From Pseudolabrys sp. Root1462 (GTDB taxonomy: Bacteria; Pseudomonadota; Alphaproteobacteria; Rhizobiales; Xanthobacteraceae): 64,000 nucleotides of DNA. The translations under genes were made by a program, and so were the position numbers. This document shows positions 52,568-63,309 of the stretch, piece by piece. The notes under the pieces were generated by a model. That model was not told where the DNA came from, made no database searches, and saw nothing but the letters and a program-made list of their open reading frames with translations. The first letter of the stretch is position 1, and the number at the start of each line of letters is the position of its first letter. The DNA lies in the NCBI RefSeq assembly GCF_001426945.1, contig NZ_LMFS01000001.1, positions 2,684,906-2,748,905 on the forward strand, in the 5' to 3' direction.

Positions 52568-54421
52568 ATGACTAACGTATCTTTCGCCGCCGAATTTCCG
52601 CCGACCGACGCCGCCGCGTGGCGGTCACTGGTCGAGACCGCGCTCAAGGGCGCCGATTTCGACAAGCGTCTGGTCAGCCGCAGCTATGACGGCCTTCGCG
52701 TCGAGCCGCTCTACCCGCGTGTCGCAGGCGTGCATGCCGTAGCCGGCCGCGCCGGCGGTGAACCGTGGCAGGTGATGGCGCGGACCGATCATCCCGATGC
52801 CGCAGAAGCGAATAAACAGGCGCTGCTCGACCTCGAGAACGGCGCCACCGGCCTGTCGCTGGTGTTCGCCGGGGCGCTCGGCGCCTATGGCTACGGGCTC
52901 GATGGCTCCGAGGCGACGATCGCCCGCGCACTCGAGAATGTCTGGCTCGATGCCGTTGCCATCGAGACCGATTTCAGCGCCCAGCAAAAGGATGCCGGCC
53001 TGAACCTCGCCAAGGCGGTGAAGGCGCGTGGTATCGATCCGGCGAAAACCCAAATCCGTTTCGCGCACGACCCGCTCGGGCTGATGGCGCGCAACGGCGC
53101 GGCGCCGCGGCCGTGGGCGGAGACCGCGAAGCTGCTCGCCGGCTTCGCTGCCGATCTGGCCGGCCAGGGCTTCAAGGGCCCGTTCGCGGTTGCCGATGGT
53201 CGCGCGGTGCATGCCGCCGGCGGTTCGGAAGCACAGGAGCTGGCATTTGCGCTCGGCAATGCCGTGGCATACCTGCGCATGTTCGTGGACGCCGGCGTGC
53301 CGCTCGATCAAGCGCGCAAGCTGATCTTCTTCCGCCTCGCCGCCGACGCCGATGAGTTCATGACCATCGCCAAATCCCGGGCCTTGCGGAAACTGTGGGC
53401 GCGCGTCGAGGAAGCCAGCGGCCTGACGCCGCAACCGGCTTTCGTGTCGGCGGAAACGGCGTGGCGCATGATGACGCAGCGCGACCCGTACGTGAACATG
53501 CTGCGCACCACCATCGCTATCACCGCGGCCGGCCTCGGCGGCGCCGATAGCATCAGTGTACTGCCCTTCACCGCCGCGCGCGGCCTGCCCGATGCCTTCG
53601 CCCGAAGGGTGGCGCGCAACCAGCAGCTCATCCTGCTCGAGGAGTCGAACCTCTACCGCGTCGCCGATCCGGCGGCCGGCTCCGGCGGCATCGAGGCGCT
53701 GACGACGCAACTGGCGCAGACCGCATGGTCGCTGTTTCAGGACATCGAAAAGGCCGGCGGCGCAGCGGCCGCCATCGAGCACGGCCTGATGCAGAAGAAG
53801 GTCGCTGAGACGCGCAAGGCGCACGAAGCAAATGTCGCTCGCCGCAAGGAGCCGCTGACCGGGGCCACCGAATTCCCGCATCTCGGCGAGAGCGACGTCA
53901 AGGTGCTCGACGCGTCGCGCGTCACCGTCCCACCACTGACGGCCGCGATCACATTCGACGCCTTGCCGCAGATACGGCTCGCCGAACCGTTCGAAGCCTT
54001 GCGCGACAAATCCGATGCCATCGCCCGCAAGTCCGGATCGCGGCCCAAGGTCTTTCTCGCTAATCTCGGCAAGCTTTCGGAGTTCACTACGCGCGCGGGC
54101 TACGCCAAGAATTTCTACGAGGCCGGCGGCATCGAGGCCATCGGCTCGGATGGCTACAAAGATCAGGCGGAAATGCTCGCGGCGTTCCGGAAGTCGGGAA
54201 CGAACCTCGCCTGCATCTGTTCATCGGACAAGGTATATGAGGCGGAAGCCGTGGCCGCCGCCAAGGCGCTGGCCGAGGCCGGCGCCACGATCCACCTCGC
54301 CGGCCGCCCGGGCGAACTGGAAGCCATATTGAAAGAAGCCGGCGTCAGAACCTTCATTTATGTGGGCTGCGACGTGCTTTCGACGCTGCAGACCGCGTAT
54401 GATAGTCTGGTGGCATCATGA
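52568..54421 (+). CDS. mutA: Methylmalonyl-CoA mutase small subunit
   Basis: I chose the ATG at 52568 (617 aa); the longer frame runs into folK. It has the TIM-barrel start [20 protein letters not shown], the [12 protein letters not shown] segment, and [20 protein letters not shown] then [20 protein letters not shown]. The C-terminal B12-fold lacks the DxHxxG cobalt ligand, as expected of the non-catalytic small subunit. It pairs with MutB, whose start overlaps by 4 bases. The enzyme interconverts methylmalonyl- and succinyl-CoA. Confidence 0.93.
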   Translation: MTNVSFAAEFPPTDAAAWRSLVETALKGADFDKRLVSRSYDGLRVEPLYPRVAGVHAVAGRAGGEPWQVMARTDHPDAAEANKQALLDLENGATGLSLVFAGALGAYGYGLDGSEATIARALENVWLDAVAIETDFSAQQKDAGLNLAKAVKARGIDPAKTQIRFAHDPLGLMARNGAAPRPWAETAKLLAGFAADLAGQGFKGPFAVADGRAVHAAGGSEAQELAFALGNAVAYLRMFVDAGVPLDQARKLIFFRLAADADEFMTIAKSRALRKLWARVEEASGLTPQPAFVSAETAWRMMTQRDPYVNMLRTTIAITAAGLGGADSISVLPFTAARGLPDAFARRVARNQQLILLEESNLYRVADPAAGSGGIEALTTQLAQTAWSLFQDIEKAGGAAAAIEHGLMQKKVAETRKAHEANVARRKEPLTGATEFPHLGESDVKVLDASRVTVPPLTAAITFDALPQIRLAEPFEALRDKSDAIARKSGSRPKVFLANLGKLSEFTTRAGYAKNFYEAGGIEAIGSDGYKDQAEMLAAFRKSGTNLACICSSDKVYEAEAVAAAKALAEAGATIHLAGRPGELEAILKEAGVRTFIYVGCDVLSTLQTAYDSLVAS

Positions 54422-56571
54422 GCAAAGTTCCGAACTTCGCCAGCGTCGACTTCGCCGAGCCGCAGTTCGCTGCGACCAATGACAACCCCGAACCGTGGCT
54501 GACGCCCGAAGGCATCGCGGTGAAGCCGGTCTATGGCGAGGGTGATGTCGCGGGCCTCGACTTCCTCGAGACCTACCCCGGTAAGGCGCCGTTCCTCCGC
54601 GGCCCCTACCCGGCGATGTACGCGGCACAGCCCTGGACCATCCGGCAATACGCCGGCTTCTCGACAGCGGAAGATTCCAACGCCTTCTACCGACGCAACC
54701 TCGCCGCCGGGCAGAAGGGCCTGTCGATCGCCTTCGATCTCGCTACCCACCGCGGCTACGATAGCGATCATCCGCGCGTCGCCGGCGATGTCGGCATGGC
54801 GGGCGTCGCAATCGATTCGATCTACGATATGCGCACCTTGTTCTCGGGCATCCCGCTCGACCAGATGAGCGTGTCGATGACCATGAACGGCGCGGTGCTG
54901 CCCGTTCTGGCGCTCTACATCGTCGCCGCCGAGGAACAGGGCGTGCCGCACAGCAAGCTGTCGGGCACGATCCAGAACGACATCCTCAAAGAATTCATGG
55001 TGCGCAACACCTATATCTATCCGCCCGGCCCCAGCCTGCGCATCATCTCCGATATCTTTGCCTATACGTCCGCCGAGATGCCGAAGTTCAATTCGATTTC
55101 GGTCAGCGGCTATCACATGCAGGAAGCCGGCGCGACGCAGGACCTCGAGCTTGCCTATACGCTCGCCGACGGCCTCGAATATGTCCGCGCCGGCATCAAG
55201 GCGGGGCTGACCATCGATCAGTTCGCGCCGCGCGTGTCGTTCTTCTGGGCGATCGGCATGAACTATTTCATGGAGATCGCCAAGCTGCGCGCCGCGCGCA
55301 TGATCTGGGCGAAGTTGATGAAGCCGTTCAAGCCGGATGATCCGCGCTCGCTGTCGCTGCGCACGCATTCGCAGACGTCGGGCTGGTCGCTGGCCGCGCA
55401 GGACGTGTTCAACAACGTCGCCCGCACCATGATCGAGGCGATGGCCGCCACCCAAGGCCACACTCAATCGCTGCACACCAATTCGCTCGACGAGGCGCTG
55501 GCGCTGCCGACCGACTTCTCGGCGCGTATCGCCCGCAATACGCAGATCCTGCTGCAGCAGGAAAGCGGCACCACGCGCATCATCGATCCTTGGGGCGGCT
55601 CCTATTACGTCGAAAAGCTGACCGCCGATCTCGCCGCCAAGGCCTGGGCGCATATCGAGGAAGTGGAGGTGCTCGGCGGCATGGCGAAAGCCATCGAAGC
55701 CGGCATCCCGAAGCTGCGCATCGAGGAAGCTTCGGCCAAGACCCAGGCGCGCATCGACGCCGGCGTGCAGTCCGTCATCGGCGTCAACAAGTACCAGCCG
55801 GTCGACGAAACCCCGATCGACGTTCTCAAGGTCAACAACTCCGAGGTCCGGCAGAAGCAGCTCGACAAGCTCGCCAGGCTGAAGGCCGAGCGCGATCCCA
55901 ACGCGGTGCAGGAAGCACTCGATGCGCTGACCCGCGCCGCCACCGGAAACGGCAACCTGCTCGAACTCGCGGTCGAAGCCGCCCGGGCCAAAGCCACCGT
56001 CGGCGAAATCTCGATGGCGCTGGAGAAGGTGTTCGGCCGCCACGTCGCCTCGATCAAGTCGATCACCGGCGTCTATAAACGGGAGGTCGGCATGACTCCG
56101 ACTGTCGATAAGGTGCGGCAGGCGATCGAGACCTTCGAGAGCGCGGAAGGACGGAGGCCGCGCTTGCTGGTCGCCAAGATCGGCCAGGACGGCCACGACC
56201 GCGGCCAGAAGGTCATCGCTTCGGCCTTCGCCGATCTGGGCTTCGATGTCGATATCGGCCCGCTGTTCGCCACTCCCGAAGAGGCCGCGCGCCAAGCGGT
56301 GGAGAACGACGTCCACATTCTCGGTGTGTCGTCACTCGCCGCCGCGCATCTGACGTTGGTACCTGAATTAAAGAAGGCGCTTGCCGCGCAGGGCCGCGAG
56401 GACATCATGATCGTCGTCGGCGGCGTCGTGCCGCCGCAGGACTACGACGCGCTGATGAAATCCGGTTGTGAAGCGATCTTCCCGCCCGGCACTGTGATCG
56501 CCGATGCCGCGTTGAAGTTGCTCAAGACGCTGCATCACCGCCTCGGCCACGATCAGCAGGCGGCAGAGTGA
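54418..56571 (+). CDS. mutB: Methylmalonyl-CoA mutase large (catalytic) subunit
   Basis: The 717-aa subunit has the N-terminal TIM barrel with [58 protein letters not shown] and [15 protein letters not shown]. The C-terminal B12 domain has the cobalt-binding His593 in [20 protein letters not shown] and the GVSSLAAAH and [11 protein letters not shown] strands. It converts methylmalonyl-CoA to succinyl-CoA with adenosylcobalamin, in propionyl-CoA and branched-chain catabolism. Its chaperone gene, meaB, is 4 kb downstream. Confidence 0.96.
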   Translation: MSKVPNFASVDFAEPQFAATNDNPEPWLTPEGIAVKPVYGEGDVAGLDFLETYPGKAPFLRGPYPAMYAAQPWTIRQYAGFSTAEDSNAFYRRNLAAGQKGLSIAFDLATHRGYDSDHPRVAGDVGMAGVAIDSIYDMRTLFSGIPLDQMSVSMTMNGAVLPVLALYIVAAEEQGVPHSKLSGTIQNDILKEFMVRNTYIYPPGPSLRIISDIFAYTSAEMPKFNSISVSGYHMQEAGATQDLELAYTLADGLEYVRAGIKAGLTIDQFAPRVSFFWAIGMNYFMEIAKLRAARMIWAKLMKPFKPDDPRSLSLRTHSQTSGWSLAAQDVFNNVARTMIEAMAATQGHTQSLHTNSLDEALALPTDFSARIARNTQILLQQESGTTRIIDPWGGSYYVEKLTADLAAKAWAHIEEVEVLGGMAKAIEAGIPKLRIEEASAKTQARIDAGVQSVIGVNKYQPVDETPIDVLKVNNSEVRQKQLDKLARLKAERDPNAVQEALDALTRAATGNGNLLELAVEAARAKATVGEISMALEKVFGRHVASIKSITGVYKREVGMTPTVDKVRQAIETFESAEGRRPRLLVAKIGQDGHDRGQKVIASAFADLGFDVDIGPLFATPEEAARQAVENDVHILGVSSLAAAHLTLVPELKKALAAQGREDIMIVVGGVVPPQDYDALMKSGCEAIFPPGTVIADAALKLLKTLHHRLGHDQQAAE

Positions 56572-57356
56572 GGCTCGCTGCCATCGCGACCGCCGCCGCC
56601 GCGTTGTTTGCGGCTGTTACGATCGCTTCCACGGCCGCCGAGGGCGTCAGGCCGGTGCTGTCGGTCAAGACGCGCTCGATCGAGGCGTCGTTGACGATCG
56701 ACCCGCAGCTCAAGGCCTATCCCGAGCTCTATGCCGGACTTCTCGCCGAAGGCAAGCGTGAGGTCGAGAAGTGGCGCCGCTCCGCCGACGAGGATCGTAA
56801 AGCGACACCCGACGCATTCACCGACGGCCGGCGTTACGCTTTCGAGCGCAGTTACACACAGAGCTCGGCGATCGGCCGCTATGTCAGCATCGACCGTGAC
56901 GACTATCTCAACAGTGGCGGTGCCCATCCCAACAGCGAAAACAACAGCATCCTGTGGGACACGGTGCTGAAGAAGCGCATCAGTATCCGACCGTTCTTCA
57001 GGGAAACGGCGCCGAACGGCTCGACGCTGACCAAGCTCGCTACGGCGATCCGCGCCTCACTGGCCGAGCAGAAAAAACAGCGCGGCGCCGACAATATCGA
57101 TCCGAATACCGACACCGAACTCGCCAATGTTCAACCCGACCTTCTCAAGATGGGCGCGGTGACGCTCGCCCGGTCGACCGATCCAGCGCGTAGCGCGGGG
57201 CTTAACTTCCATTTCTCGCCCTACGCCGTCGGCTCGTACGCGGAAGGCCCCTACGACGTTTTCGTGCCGTGGGAGAGCTTCAAGGACGATCTTTCGCCGG
57301 ACGACATCGCGCTGTTCGGTGGTGTGCGGCCGAAGGCCGACGAGGATAAAGACTGA
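56568..57356 (+). CDS. Exported DUF3298/RsiV-like protein
   Basis: The 262-aa protein starts at a GTG that overlaps the mutB stop (GTGA). It has a signal peptide (about 1-23, ending STAAEG) and a PdaC/RsiV-like domain: [20 protein letters not shown], then the [10 protein letters not shown] segment, and at the end [20 protein letters not shown] followed by [10 protein letters not shown]. This is the DUF4163/DUF3298 layout, found in extracytoplasmic lysozyme-sensing or peptidoglycan-linked proteins. It is unusual to find it coupled to a cytoplasmic mutase. Function unknown. Confidence 0.78.
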   Translation: MRLAAIATAAAALFAAVTIASTAAEGVRPVLSVKTRSIEASLTIDPQLKAYPELYAGLLAEGKREVEKWRRSADEDRKATPDAFTDGRRYAFERSYTQSSAIGRYVSIDRDDYLNSGGAHPNSENNSILWDTVLKKRISIRPFFRETAPNGSTLTKLATAIRASLAEQKKQRGADNIDPNTDTELANVQPDLLKMGAVTLARSTDPARSAGLNFHFSPYAVGSYAEGPYDVFVPWESFKDDLSPDDIALFGGVRPKADEDKD

Positions 57357-57466
57357 CCGCGGCATTTCGGCCGCCGGACTCTGTTGAACCCAAACAACGG
57401 ACGCAGTGCGGCATTTCCACGCTGCGCGTTCGGTTTGCACCGCATCATTCGATGCGAGCCTGCGTG

Positions 57467-57496
57467 ATTGACCTTGCGCACCACGCGGACCTAACA
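57467..57496 (+). promoter_or_regulatory. Putative sigma-70 promoter of the tctC-tctB-tctA unit
   Basis: TTGACC (57467-57472) and TAACAT (57491-57496) are 18 bases apart, ending 50 bases before the tctC start. It would allow the transporter to be expressed apart from mutAB. Confidence 0.45.
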
Positions 57497-57546
57497 TCAG
57501 TCATCATACAAAGCCGGCGTCAGACCGGCGAACATGGGAGCGACGC

Positions 57547-58539
57547 ATGACCAAGCTGACACGCCGCGATTTCGTGGCCGCGACCGCCGTAGCCGGTGCC
57601 GGCCTTGTGGCAGGGGCCAAGCCCTCTTTCGCACAGAGCTATCCGAACCGACCGATCCAGATGATTTGCCCGTGGGGCGCCGGCGGCGGCACCGACGCGA
57701 CGGCGCGCATTGTCGCGGCGTTGCTCGAGAAGGACCTCGGCCAGCCGATCAACGTCGTCAACCGCACCGGCGGTTCCGGCGTCGTCGGCCATTCAGCGAT
57801 CTCGACCGCGCAGCCGGACGGCTACACGCTCGGCATCATCACAGTTGAAATCGCCATGATGCACTGGGCCGGCCTGACGCAACTGACGCCCAAGGACTTC
57901 ACGCCGCTGGCGCTGATGAACGAGGATCCGCCCGGTATCCAGGTCAAGGCTGACGGCGACTACAAGACCGTCAAGGATCTCGCCGAGGCGATCAAGAAGG
58001 CACCGGCCGGCAAGATGAAGGCGTCCGGAACCGGTCAGGGAGGCATCTGGCATCTGGCCTTGGTCGGCTGGCTGCAAGCCATGGGCCTGCCGGCCAACCA
58101 TGTCACCTGGGTGCCGTCGAACGGCGCCGCGCCGGCGATGCAGGACCTCGCCGCCGGCGGCATCGACTTCACCACCTGCTCAGTGCCGGAAGCTCGCGCC
58201 ATGATCGACGCCGGCAAGGCCAAAAGCCTGGCGCTGATGGCGCCGGAGCGGTCGGCAACCTTCAAGGACATCCCGACGCTGAAAGAAGCCATGGGCATCG
58301 ACTTCACCACCGGCGCCTGGCGTGGCTTCGCCGGTCCCAAGGGCCTGCCAACGGACATCGCGACCAAACTCACCGCCTCGCTCAAGAAGATCTACGACTC
58401 CAAGGAGTACAAGGACTTCATGGGCTCGCGCGGCTTCGGCACGGTCTGGGCCGACGCCAAGGAGTATGGCGCGTTCATGGACAAGTCCGACGCACAGATG
58501 GGCACGGCCATGAAAGCCGCCGGAATTGCCAAGACCTGA
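57547..58539 (+). CDS. Tripartite tricarboxylate transporter substrate-binding protein (TctC family)
   Basis: The 330-aa protein has a twin-arginine-like signal (TRRDFVAATAVAGAGLVAG) and a TctC/BugT domain: SYPNRPIQMICPWGAGGGTD, RTGGSGVVGHSAISTAQPDG, and FKDIPTLKEAMGIDFTTGAW. It binds a carboxylated ligand in the periplasm and hands it to the TctA/TctB membrane part encoded next. A GGGAGCG site precedes the ATG. The ligand is unknown; the setting next to methylmalonyl-CoA mutase suggests a dicarboxylate or short-chain acid. Confidence 0.9.
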   Translation: MTKLTRRDFVAATAVAGAGLVAGAKPSFAQSYPNRPIQMICPWGAGGGTDATARIVAALLEKDLGQPINVVNRTGGSGVVGHSAISTAQPDGYTLGIITVEIAMMHWAGLTQLTPKDFTPLALMNEDPPGIQVKADGDYKTVKDLAEAIKKAPAGKMKASGTGQGGIWHLALVGWLQAMGLPANHVTWVPSNGAAPAMQDLAAGGIDFTTCSVPEARAMIDAGKAKSLALMAPERSATFKDIPTLKEAMGIDFTTGAWRGFAGPKGLPTDIATKLTASLKKIYDSKEYKDFMGSRGFGTVWADAKEYGAFMDKSDAQMGTAMKAAGIAKT

Positions 58540-58663
58540 CGCATGACGACGGCGGCGCGCTAGGTCCGAGCGGGCCTTGCGCGCCGTATCGCCGGCGAGG
58601 AGGTGTTTCTCCGCCGTCCGGCCAGTGAACCGATCCGCCCTCGCTCAAGTTTCCGGAGTCGCA

Positions 58664-59137
58664 ATGCGCGCGAATGACGCGATCAACGGCCTCGTTCTTA
58701 TCATCCTGTCAGTCGCGTTGATCGCCCTGACGACCACGTTTCCCGAATTTTCCGGCCAGAACTACGGACCATCGCTGTTTCCGCGCGTGCTCAGCGCGCT
58801 GCTGATCGTCTGCGGCGGCCTGCTGGTCTGGCGCGGCATGGCGGCGCGACGCGCCGGGGCCCCGCTCGTCGCGATGGCGGCTTGGACGCGTCAGCCCTGG
58901 CGCGTCGTCTCGTTCTTCCTGATGCTGCTGCTTCTGCTGCTGTACATCATTTTTTCCGAGACCGTCGGCTTCATCCCGATGGCCTTTGTGACGCTTGGCG
59001 TGTTGTTCCTGTGGTTCGGCGTGCGACCGCTCACGGCGCTGATCACCACGGTCGTCGCCACCATGATGATCTACTGGTTCTTCGCCAGCCTGCTGCGCGT
59101 GCCGCTGCCGCGCGGCTGGCTCGATTCAATTCTGTGA
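58664..59137 (+). CDS. Tripartite tricarboxylate transporter small membrane subunit (TctB)
   Basis: The 157-aa protein (ATG at 58664, GGAG 6 bases upstream) has four hydrophobic spans and TctB features: NDAINGLVLIILSVALIALT, YGPSLFPRVLSALLIVCGGL, and a hydrophobic FFLMLLLLLLYIIFSE run before the FIPMAFVTLG segment. It is the small subunit of the TTT carrier. tctA starts 7 bases later. Confidence 0.88.
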   Translation: MRANDAINGLVLIILSVALIALTTTFPEFSGQNYGPSLFPRVLSALLIVCGGLLVWRGMAARRAGAPLVAMAAWTRQPWRVVSFFLMLLLLLLYIIFSETVGFIPMAFVTLGVLFLWFGVRPLTALITTVVATMMIYWFFASLLRVPLPRGWLDSIL

Positions 59138-59144
59138 GGCCGCG

Positions 59145-60662
59145 ATGGACGCATTGTTGACTGCATTCGGCCTCATCTTTCATCTCAACGTGCTCTGGGT
59201 CATCGTCGCCTCCGCCGCGTTCGGCATGTTCGTCGGCGCGATGCCCGGGCTGACCGCCACCATGGCGACCGCGCTCCTTGTGCCGGTGACCTTCTTCATG
59301 GATCCGGTGCCGGCGCTCGGCGCCATCGTCACCGCGACGGCGATGGCGATCTTCGCCGGTGATATTCCGGCGGCCATGCTGCGCATCCCCGGCACGCCCG
59401 CTTCCGCCGCCTATACCGACGAGAGCTACGCCATGTCGAAGAAAGGCGAGCTCGACCTCAATCTCGGGGTCAATCTCGTGTTCTCGGTCCTGGGTGGTTT
59501 GGTCGGCGTCGTCATCCTCATCTTGTGCGCGCCGGCGCTGGCCGAAGTCGCCATCAACTTCTCGTCGTTCGAATATTTCTGGCTGGCGCTGCTCGGATTG
59601 ACGTGCGCGGTGTTCATGACCACGGAAGATCCGCTCAAGGGCATCACATCACTGGTCTTCGGCCTGCTCATCAATTGTATCGGCATCGATCCGACCGCCG
59701 GCTATCCGCGCTTCACCTTCGGCAGCGTCGAGCTGTTGCAGGGTGTCAGCTTCATCCCGGCGATGATCGGCATGTTCGCGTTGTCCGAACTGCTGCGCGG
59801 CGCGGTCAGCGTCGATCAGCAGGGTGCGCCACTGGCGCAGAAGATCGGCAACATCTTCAACGGCGTGTGGGAGGTGTTCAAGAAGTACTGGTTCAACTTC
59901 CTGCGCGGCTCGGCACTCGGCGTCGCCATCGGCGCGCTGCCCGGCGCCGGCGCCGACATCGCGGCGTGGATCTCGTTCGCCATCTCGAAGCGTTTCTCGA
60001 AGACGCCGGAGAAATTCGGCACCGGCCACATCGAGGGCATCGTCGACGCGACCTCGGCCAACAACTCGGCGCTCGGCGGCGCCTGGATTCCGGCGTTGGT
60101 GTTTGGCATTCCCGGCGACTCGATTACCGCGATCGTGATCGGTGTGCTGTACATGAAGGGCATGAATCCGGGCCCGACCGTGTTCCTGCAAAATCCGCAG
60201 TTCATCTACGCCGTCTTCATCATCTTCGTGCTCGCCAACCTGCTCATGCTGCCGCTCGGCTGGGCCGCGATCAAATCGGCCAAGCAGATCCTGCGCGTGC
60301 CGCGCAACGTGCTCCTGCCGATCATTCTTCTGTTCTGCATGGTCGGCGCCTATTCCATGACCAATTCGGTCTACGGCATCATCGTCATGCTGGCGCTGGG
60401 CGTCGTCGGCTGGCTGATGGAAGAAAACGGCTTCCCGATCGCGCCGGCGATCCTCGGCCTGGTGCTCGGCGAAATGCTGGAGCAGAACTTCATGACCTCA
60501 ATGATCAAGGCTGACGGCAGCCCGTTCGGGTTCTTCGAGCGGCCGATCGCCGCCGCGCTCGGCGTCGTGACGGTGCTGATCTGGGCCATGATGGCGTGGC
60601 GCGCCGCCACCGGGCGACGGGCGACCGTCGCGCCATCCGAGGCCGATGTCGCGGGGGCGTGA
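59145..60662 (+). CDS. Tripartite tricarboxylate transporter large membrane subunit (TctA)
   Basis: The 505-aa protein has about 11-12 spans and TctA signatures: GMFVGAMPGLTATMATALLV, GDIPAAMLRIPGTPASAAYT, GVAIGALPGAGADIAAWISF and NNSALGGAWIPALVFGIPGD. The two glycine/proline loops form the transport site. It works with TctB and the TctC-type binding protein to import a carboxylate with protons or sodium. The gene is intact. Confidence 0.93.
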   Translation: MDALLTAFGLIFHLNVLWVIVASAAFGMFVGAMPGLTATMATALLVPVTFFMDPVPALGAIVTATAMAIFAGDIPAAMLRIPGTPASAAYTDESYAMSKKGELDLNLGVNLVFSVLGGLVGVVILILCAPALAEVAINFSSFEYFWLALLGLTCAVFMTTEDPLKGITSLVFGLLINCIGIDPTAGYPRFTFGSVELLQGVSFIPAMIGMFALSELLRGAVSVDQQGAPLAQKIGNIFNGVWEVFKKYWFNFLRGSALGVAIGALPGAGADIAAWISFAISKRFSKTPEKFGTGHIEGIVDATSANNSALGGAWIPALVFGIPGDSITAIVIGVLYMKGMNPGPTVFLQNPQFIYAVFIIFVLANLLMLPLGWAAIKSAKQILRVPRNVLLPIILLFCMVGAYSMTNSVYGIIVMLALGVVGWLMEENGFPIAPAILGLVLGEMLEQNFMTSMIKADGSPFGFFERPIAAALGVVTVLIWAMMAWRAATGRRATVAPSEADVAGA

Positions 60663-60695
60663 CGCCGCGCGCGCCTTCGGTTAGTTAAAGGGCGC

Positions 60696-61682
60696 ATGTC
60701 CGCCCGCCGCCTCGACCCCGCTTCGCTTGCCGCCGGCATCCGCGCCGGCGACCGCGCTATCCTGGCGCGCGCCATTACCCTGATCGAGAGCACCCGCGCC
60801 GACCATCGGCAGACCGCGCACCAACTGGTGCAGGAGCTGTTGCCCGCTACCGGCAAAGCCATCCGCCTCGGCATTACCGGCGCGCCCGGCGCCGGCAAAT
60901 CCACCACCATCGACGCGCTCGGCAGTTATCTCACTGGCCAAGGCCACAAGGTCGCGGTGCTGGCGGTCGACCCGTCATCGTCGCGCACCGGCGGCTCGAT
61001 CCTCGGCGACAAGACGCGCATGGCGCGGCTCGCGGTCGACCCGCAGGCCTACATCCGCCCCTCGCCGTCTTCCGGCACGCTCGGCGGCGTGGCCGCCAAG
61101 ACCCGTGAGACCATGCTGCTGTGCGAGGCGGCGGGCTACGATGTGATCATCGTCGAGACCGTCGGCGTCGGTCAATCGGAGACCGCGGTCGCCGACATGA
61201 CCGACTTCTTCCTGGTGCTGATGGTCGCCGGCACGGGCGACGAATTGCAGGGCATCAAGAAAGGCATCATCGAACTCGCCGACATGATCGCGGTGAACAA
61301 GGCCGATGGCGACAACATTGCCCGCGCCAATGTCGCGGCGGCCGATTTCCGCAGCGCGCTGCACATCCTGGCGCCGCGCTCGCCGACCTGGATGGTGCCG
61401 GTCATCACCTACTCCGCGTTGACCGGCGGCGGCATCGACACGCTGTGGCACCACGTCGCTGACTATCAGAAAAAGATGACCAAGAGCGGCGAACTGAACG
61501 CCCGGCGCCGCGATCAGCAGGTGAAGTGGATGTGGACGCTGCTCGAGGAGCGTCTTGCGGCCCGGCTGCGCGGCGATCCGGCGGTGCGCAGCAAGGTCAA
61601 ACAGGCCGAAAACGGCGTCGCGGCCGGTACGCTGGCACCGACTTTGGCCGTCGATGAGATCGCCAAGCTTCTTGGTCTGTGA
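60696..61682 (+). CDS. meaB: Methylmalonyl-CoA mutase-associated GTPase MeaB
   Basis: The 328-aa G protein has Walker A TGAPGAGKST (about 61-70), DPSSSRTGGSILGDKTRM (switch regions), the ETVGVGQSE loop (switch III-like) and NKADGDN for guanine binding. MeaB protects and reloads cobalamin in methylmalonyl-CoA mutase. It completes the mutAB set but lies after the TTT transporter genes, 33 bases after tctA, so it may share their transcript. Confidence 0.94.
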   Translation: MSARRLDPASLAAGIRAGDRAILARAITLIESTRADHRQTAHQLVQELLPATGKAIRLGITGAPGAGKSTTIDALGSYLTGQGHKVAVLAVDPSSSRTGGSILGDKTRMARLAVDPQAYIRPSPSSGTLGGVAAKTRETMLLCEAAGYDVIIVETVGVGQSETAVADMTDFFLVLMVAGTGDELQGIKKGIIELADMIAVNKADGDNIARANVAAADFRSALHILAPRSPTWMVPVITYSALTGGGIDTLWHHVADYQKKMTKSGELNARRRDQQVKWMWTLLEERLAARLRGDPAVRSKVKQAENGVAAGTLAPTLAVDEIAKLLGL

Positions 61683-61753
61683 GCCGGCGATTTTATGCCG
61701 CAACGCACGCCTGAGTTCCAAGGCGACGCCGCGCCACCGCAGATAACCCTGAA

Positions 61754-61768
61754 TTAACTCCCGCTTAA
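61754..61768. promoter_or_regulatory. Perfect CtrA-type box, TTAA-N7-TTAA
   Basis: TTAA at 61754-61757 and TTAA at 61765-61768 with a 7-base gap match the full CtrA pattern. The box is 55 bases before the chemotaxis receptor start, matching the placement of the perfect box at 3340-3354 in front of a flagellar-like gene. Binding is inferred. Confidence 0.5.
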
Positions 61769-61823
61769 CCCTGTGTAAACGGATCGCGATTAGCTTTCGC
61801 GGACACGCTGGGATTTCCCGACA

Positions 61824-63305
61824 ATGCGGAGTGCCTTTCTTTCTTCCGCCCTGAAAAGCGGCTGGCCCCGTGCATCGGCTGCCGGGTACGTATGCTTTGT
61901 CGCGGCCTTCGCCGCGCTTTTCCTTGCGTCCGGATTTGTCACGCCGCTGCTTCCGGCCATGTCCGACACGATGCGGGTGGCCGGTTGCGCCGTCATTGCC
62001 GCCCTGCTCGGCCAGATAGCGACCGGCATCGCCAATGCGGCGGCAAACCATCGCCTGCGCTGGACCAACGAACAGATGGAACGCGCGCTCGACGACATGC
62101 CGCAAGGCCTGAGCATGTTCGACGCGAACGAGCGCCTGCTGGTGTGCAACAAGAAGTACCACACCATGTACAACCTGGAGGCCGGCGAGGTGAAGGTCGG
62201 CTCGACGCTGGCCGAGGTGCTGGCGCGGCGCGTCGCCAAAGGCTCCTTCAACGCCGACACGCAGAGCTACCGCAAGCAATTCATCGAAGCCCGCGACGAA
62301 GGCCGCACCACGGTCGCCGAAGTCGATGCCGGCAAGGGCCGGCTCTATCTCATCACCAATCATCCGATCAAAGGCGGCGGCTGGATCACGACGCACGAGG
62401 ACATCACCGAGCGTCGCAAGACCGAGCAGGATCGCATCGCCGCGCAGCAGCACGAAGCGCGCCGCGCCGCGACCGAAGAAGCCATCTCCGATTTCCGCAT
62501 CGGCGCCGAGAAGCTGCTCGAGACCGTCATCGGCAGCGCCGAGGAAATGCGCGTTACCGCTTCGGGCCTGCTCACGGTGTCCAGCCACACCACGCAGCAG
62601 GCGGAAAATGCCTTGCGCACGTCGCATGAAGCGGTGGGCAATGTCGACATGGTCGCCGCCGCCACCGAGGAACTGTCGACCTCGGCCTCGGAGGTCAATG
62701 AGCGCTTGACGCGCGCGGCGGGTCTCGTCCGCATCACGCTCGACGAAGCCAAGATGACGAATGACGACATCAATCATCTGGCGAGGACCGCCGACAAGAT
62801 CGGCGACGTCGTCAAGCTGATCCGCAACATCACCGGTCAGACCAACCTGCTGGCGCTGAACGCCACCATCGAGGCCGCCCGTTCCGGCGCTGCGGGCCGC
62901 GGCTTTGCCGTGGTCGCCTCCGAGGTCAAGGCCCTCGCGGTGCAGACCGCCAGTGCGACCGAAGATATCGCCGCGCAGATCCAGGAAATCCAGCGCTCGA
63001 CGCAGGCATCGGTGGAAGCCATCAGCCGCATCGCCAACCGCATCGAAGAGATCCACAGCCACACCTCTTCGGTGTCGTCATCGGTTCAGCAGCAGACCAG
63101 CGCCACCAGTTCGATCGCGCAGAACGTGACCAACACGGCGCAAGGCTCGAAAATCATCGACAAGGCACTCGGCGAAGTGGTCAACGCCGCCAACGACGCG
63201 CAGCGCTCGGCGCAAACCGTGCTGACTGCGTCGGAGTCGGTCGAACATGCCAGCGCGCTGCTGCGCGGCGAAGTCGAGCGCTTCCTGACCAAGGTCGCGA
63301 TGTAG
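61824..63305 (+). CDS. Methyl-accepting chemotaxis-like receptor with PAS domain
   Basis: The 493-aa protein has two N-terminal spans (about 15-35 and 42-68), a PAS domain (about 85-200, with [20 protein letters not shown] and a DITERR exit), and a C-terminal MCP signalling coiled coil (about 220-490). The tip region reads [20 protein letters not shown] then [20 protein letters not shown], the CheA/CheW contact. There is no HAMP and almost no periplasmic loop, so the cue is probably cytoplasmic or membrane redox state. No che genes adjoin. Confidence 0.92.
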   Translation: MRSAFLSSALKSGWPRASAAGYVCFVAAFAALFLASGFVTPLLPAMSDTMRVAGCAVIAALLGQIATGIANAAANHRLRWTNEQMERALDDMPQGLSMFDANERLLVCNKKYHTMYNLEAGEVKVGSTLAEVLARRVAKGSFNADTQSYRKQFIEARDEGRTTVAEVDAGKGRLYLITNHPIKGGGWITTHEDITERRKTEQDRIAAQQHEARRAATEEAISDFRIGAEKLLETVIGSAEEMRVTASGLLTVSSHTTQQAENALRTSHEAVGNVDMVAAATEELSTSASEVNERLTRAAGLVRITLDEAKMTNDDINHLARTADKIGDVVKLIRNITGQTNLLALNATIEAARSGAAGRGFAVVASEVKALAVQTASATEDIAAQIQEIQRSTQASVEAISRIANRIEEIHSHTSSVSSSVQQQTSATSSIAQNVTNTAQGSKIIDKALGEVVNAANDAQRSAQTVLTASESVEHASALLRGEVERFLTKVAM

Positions 63306-63309
63306 TGCC

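Noticed and set aside
54358..56316. A 652-codon minus-strand frame antisense to mutB
   Set aside because: Shadow of a strongly conserved mutase gene in GC-rich DNA.
60975..63062. A 695-codon minus-strand frame antisense to meaB and the chemotaxis receptor
   Set aside because: Composition is that of an antisense shadow, with no ribosome site or recognisable motif; both plus-strand genes are certain.
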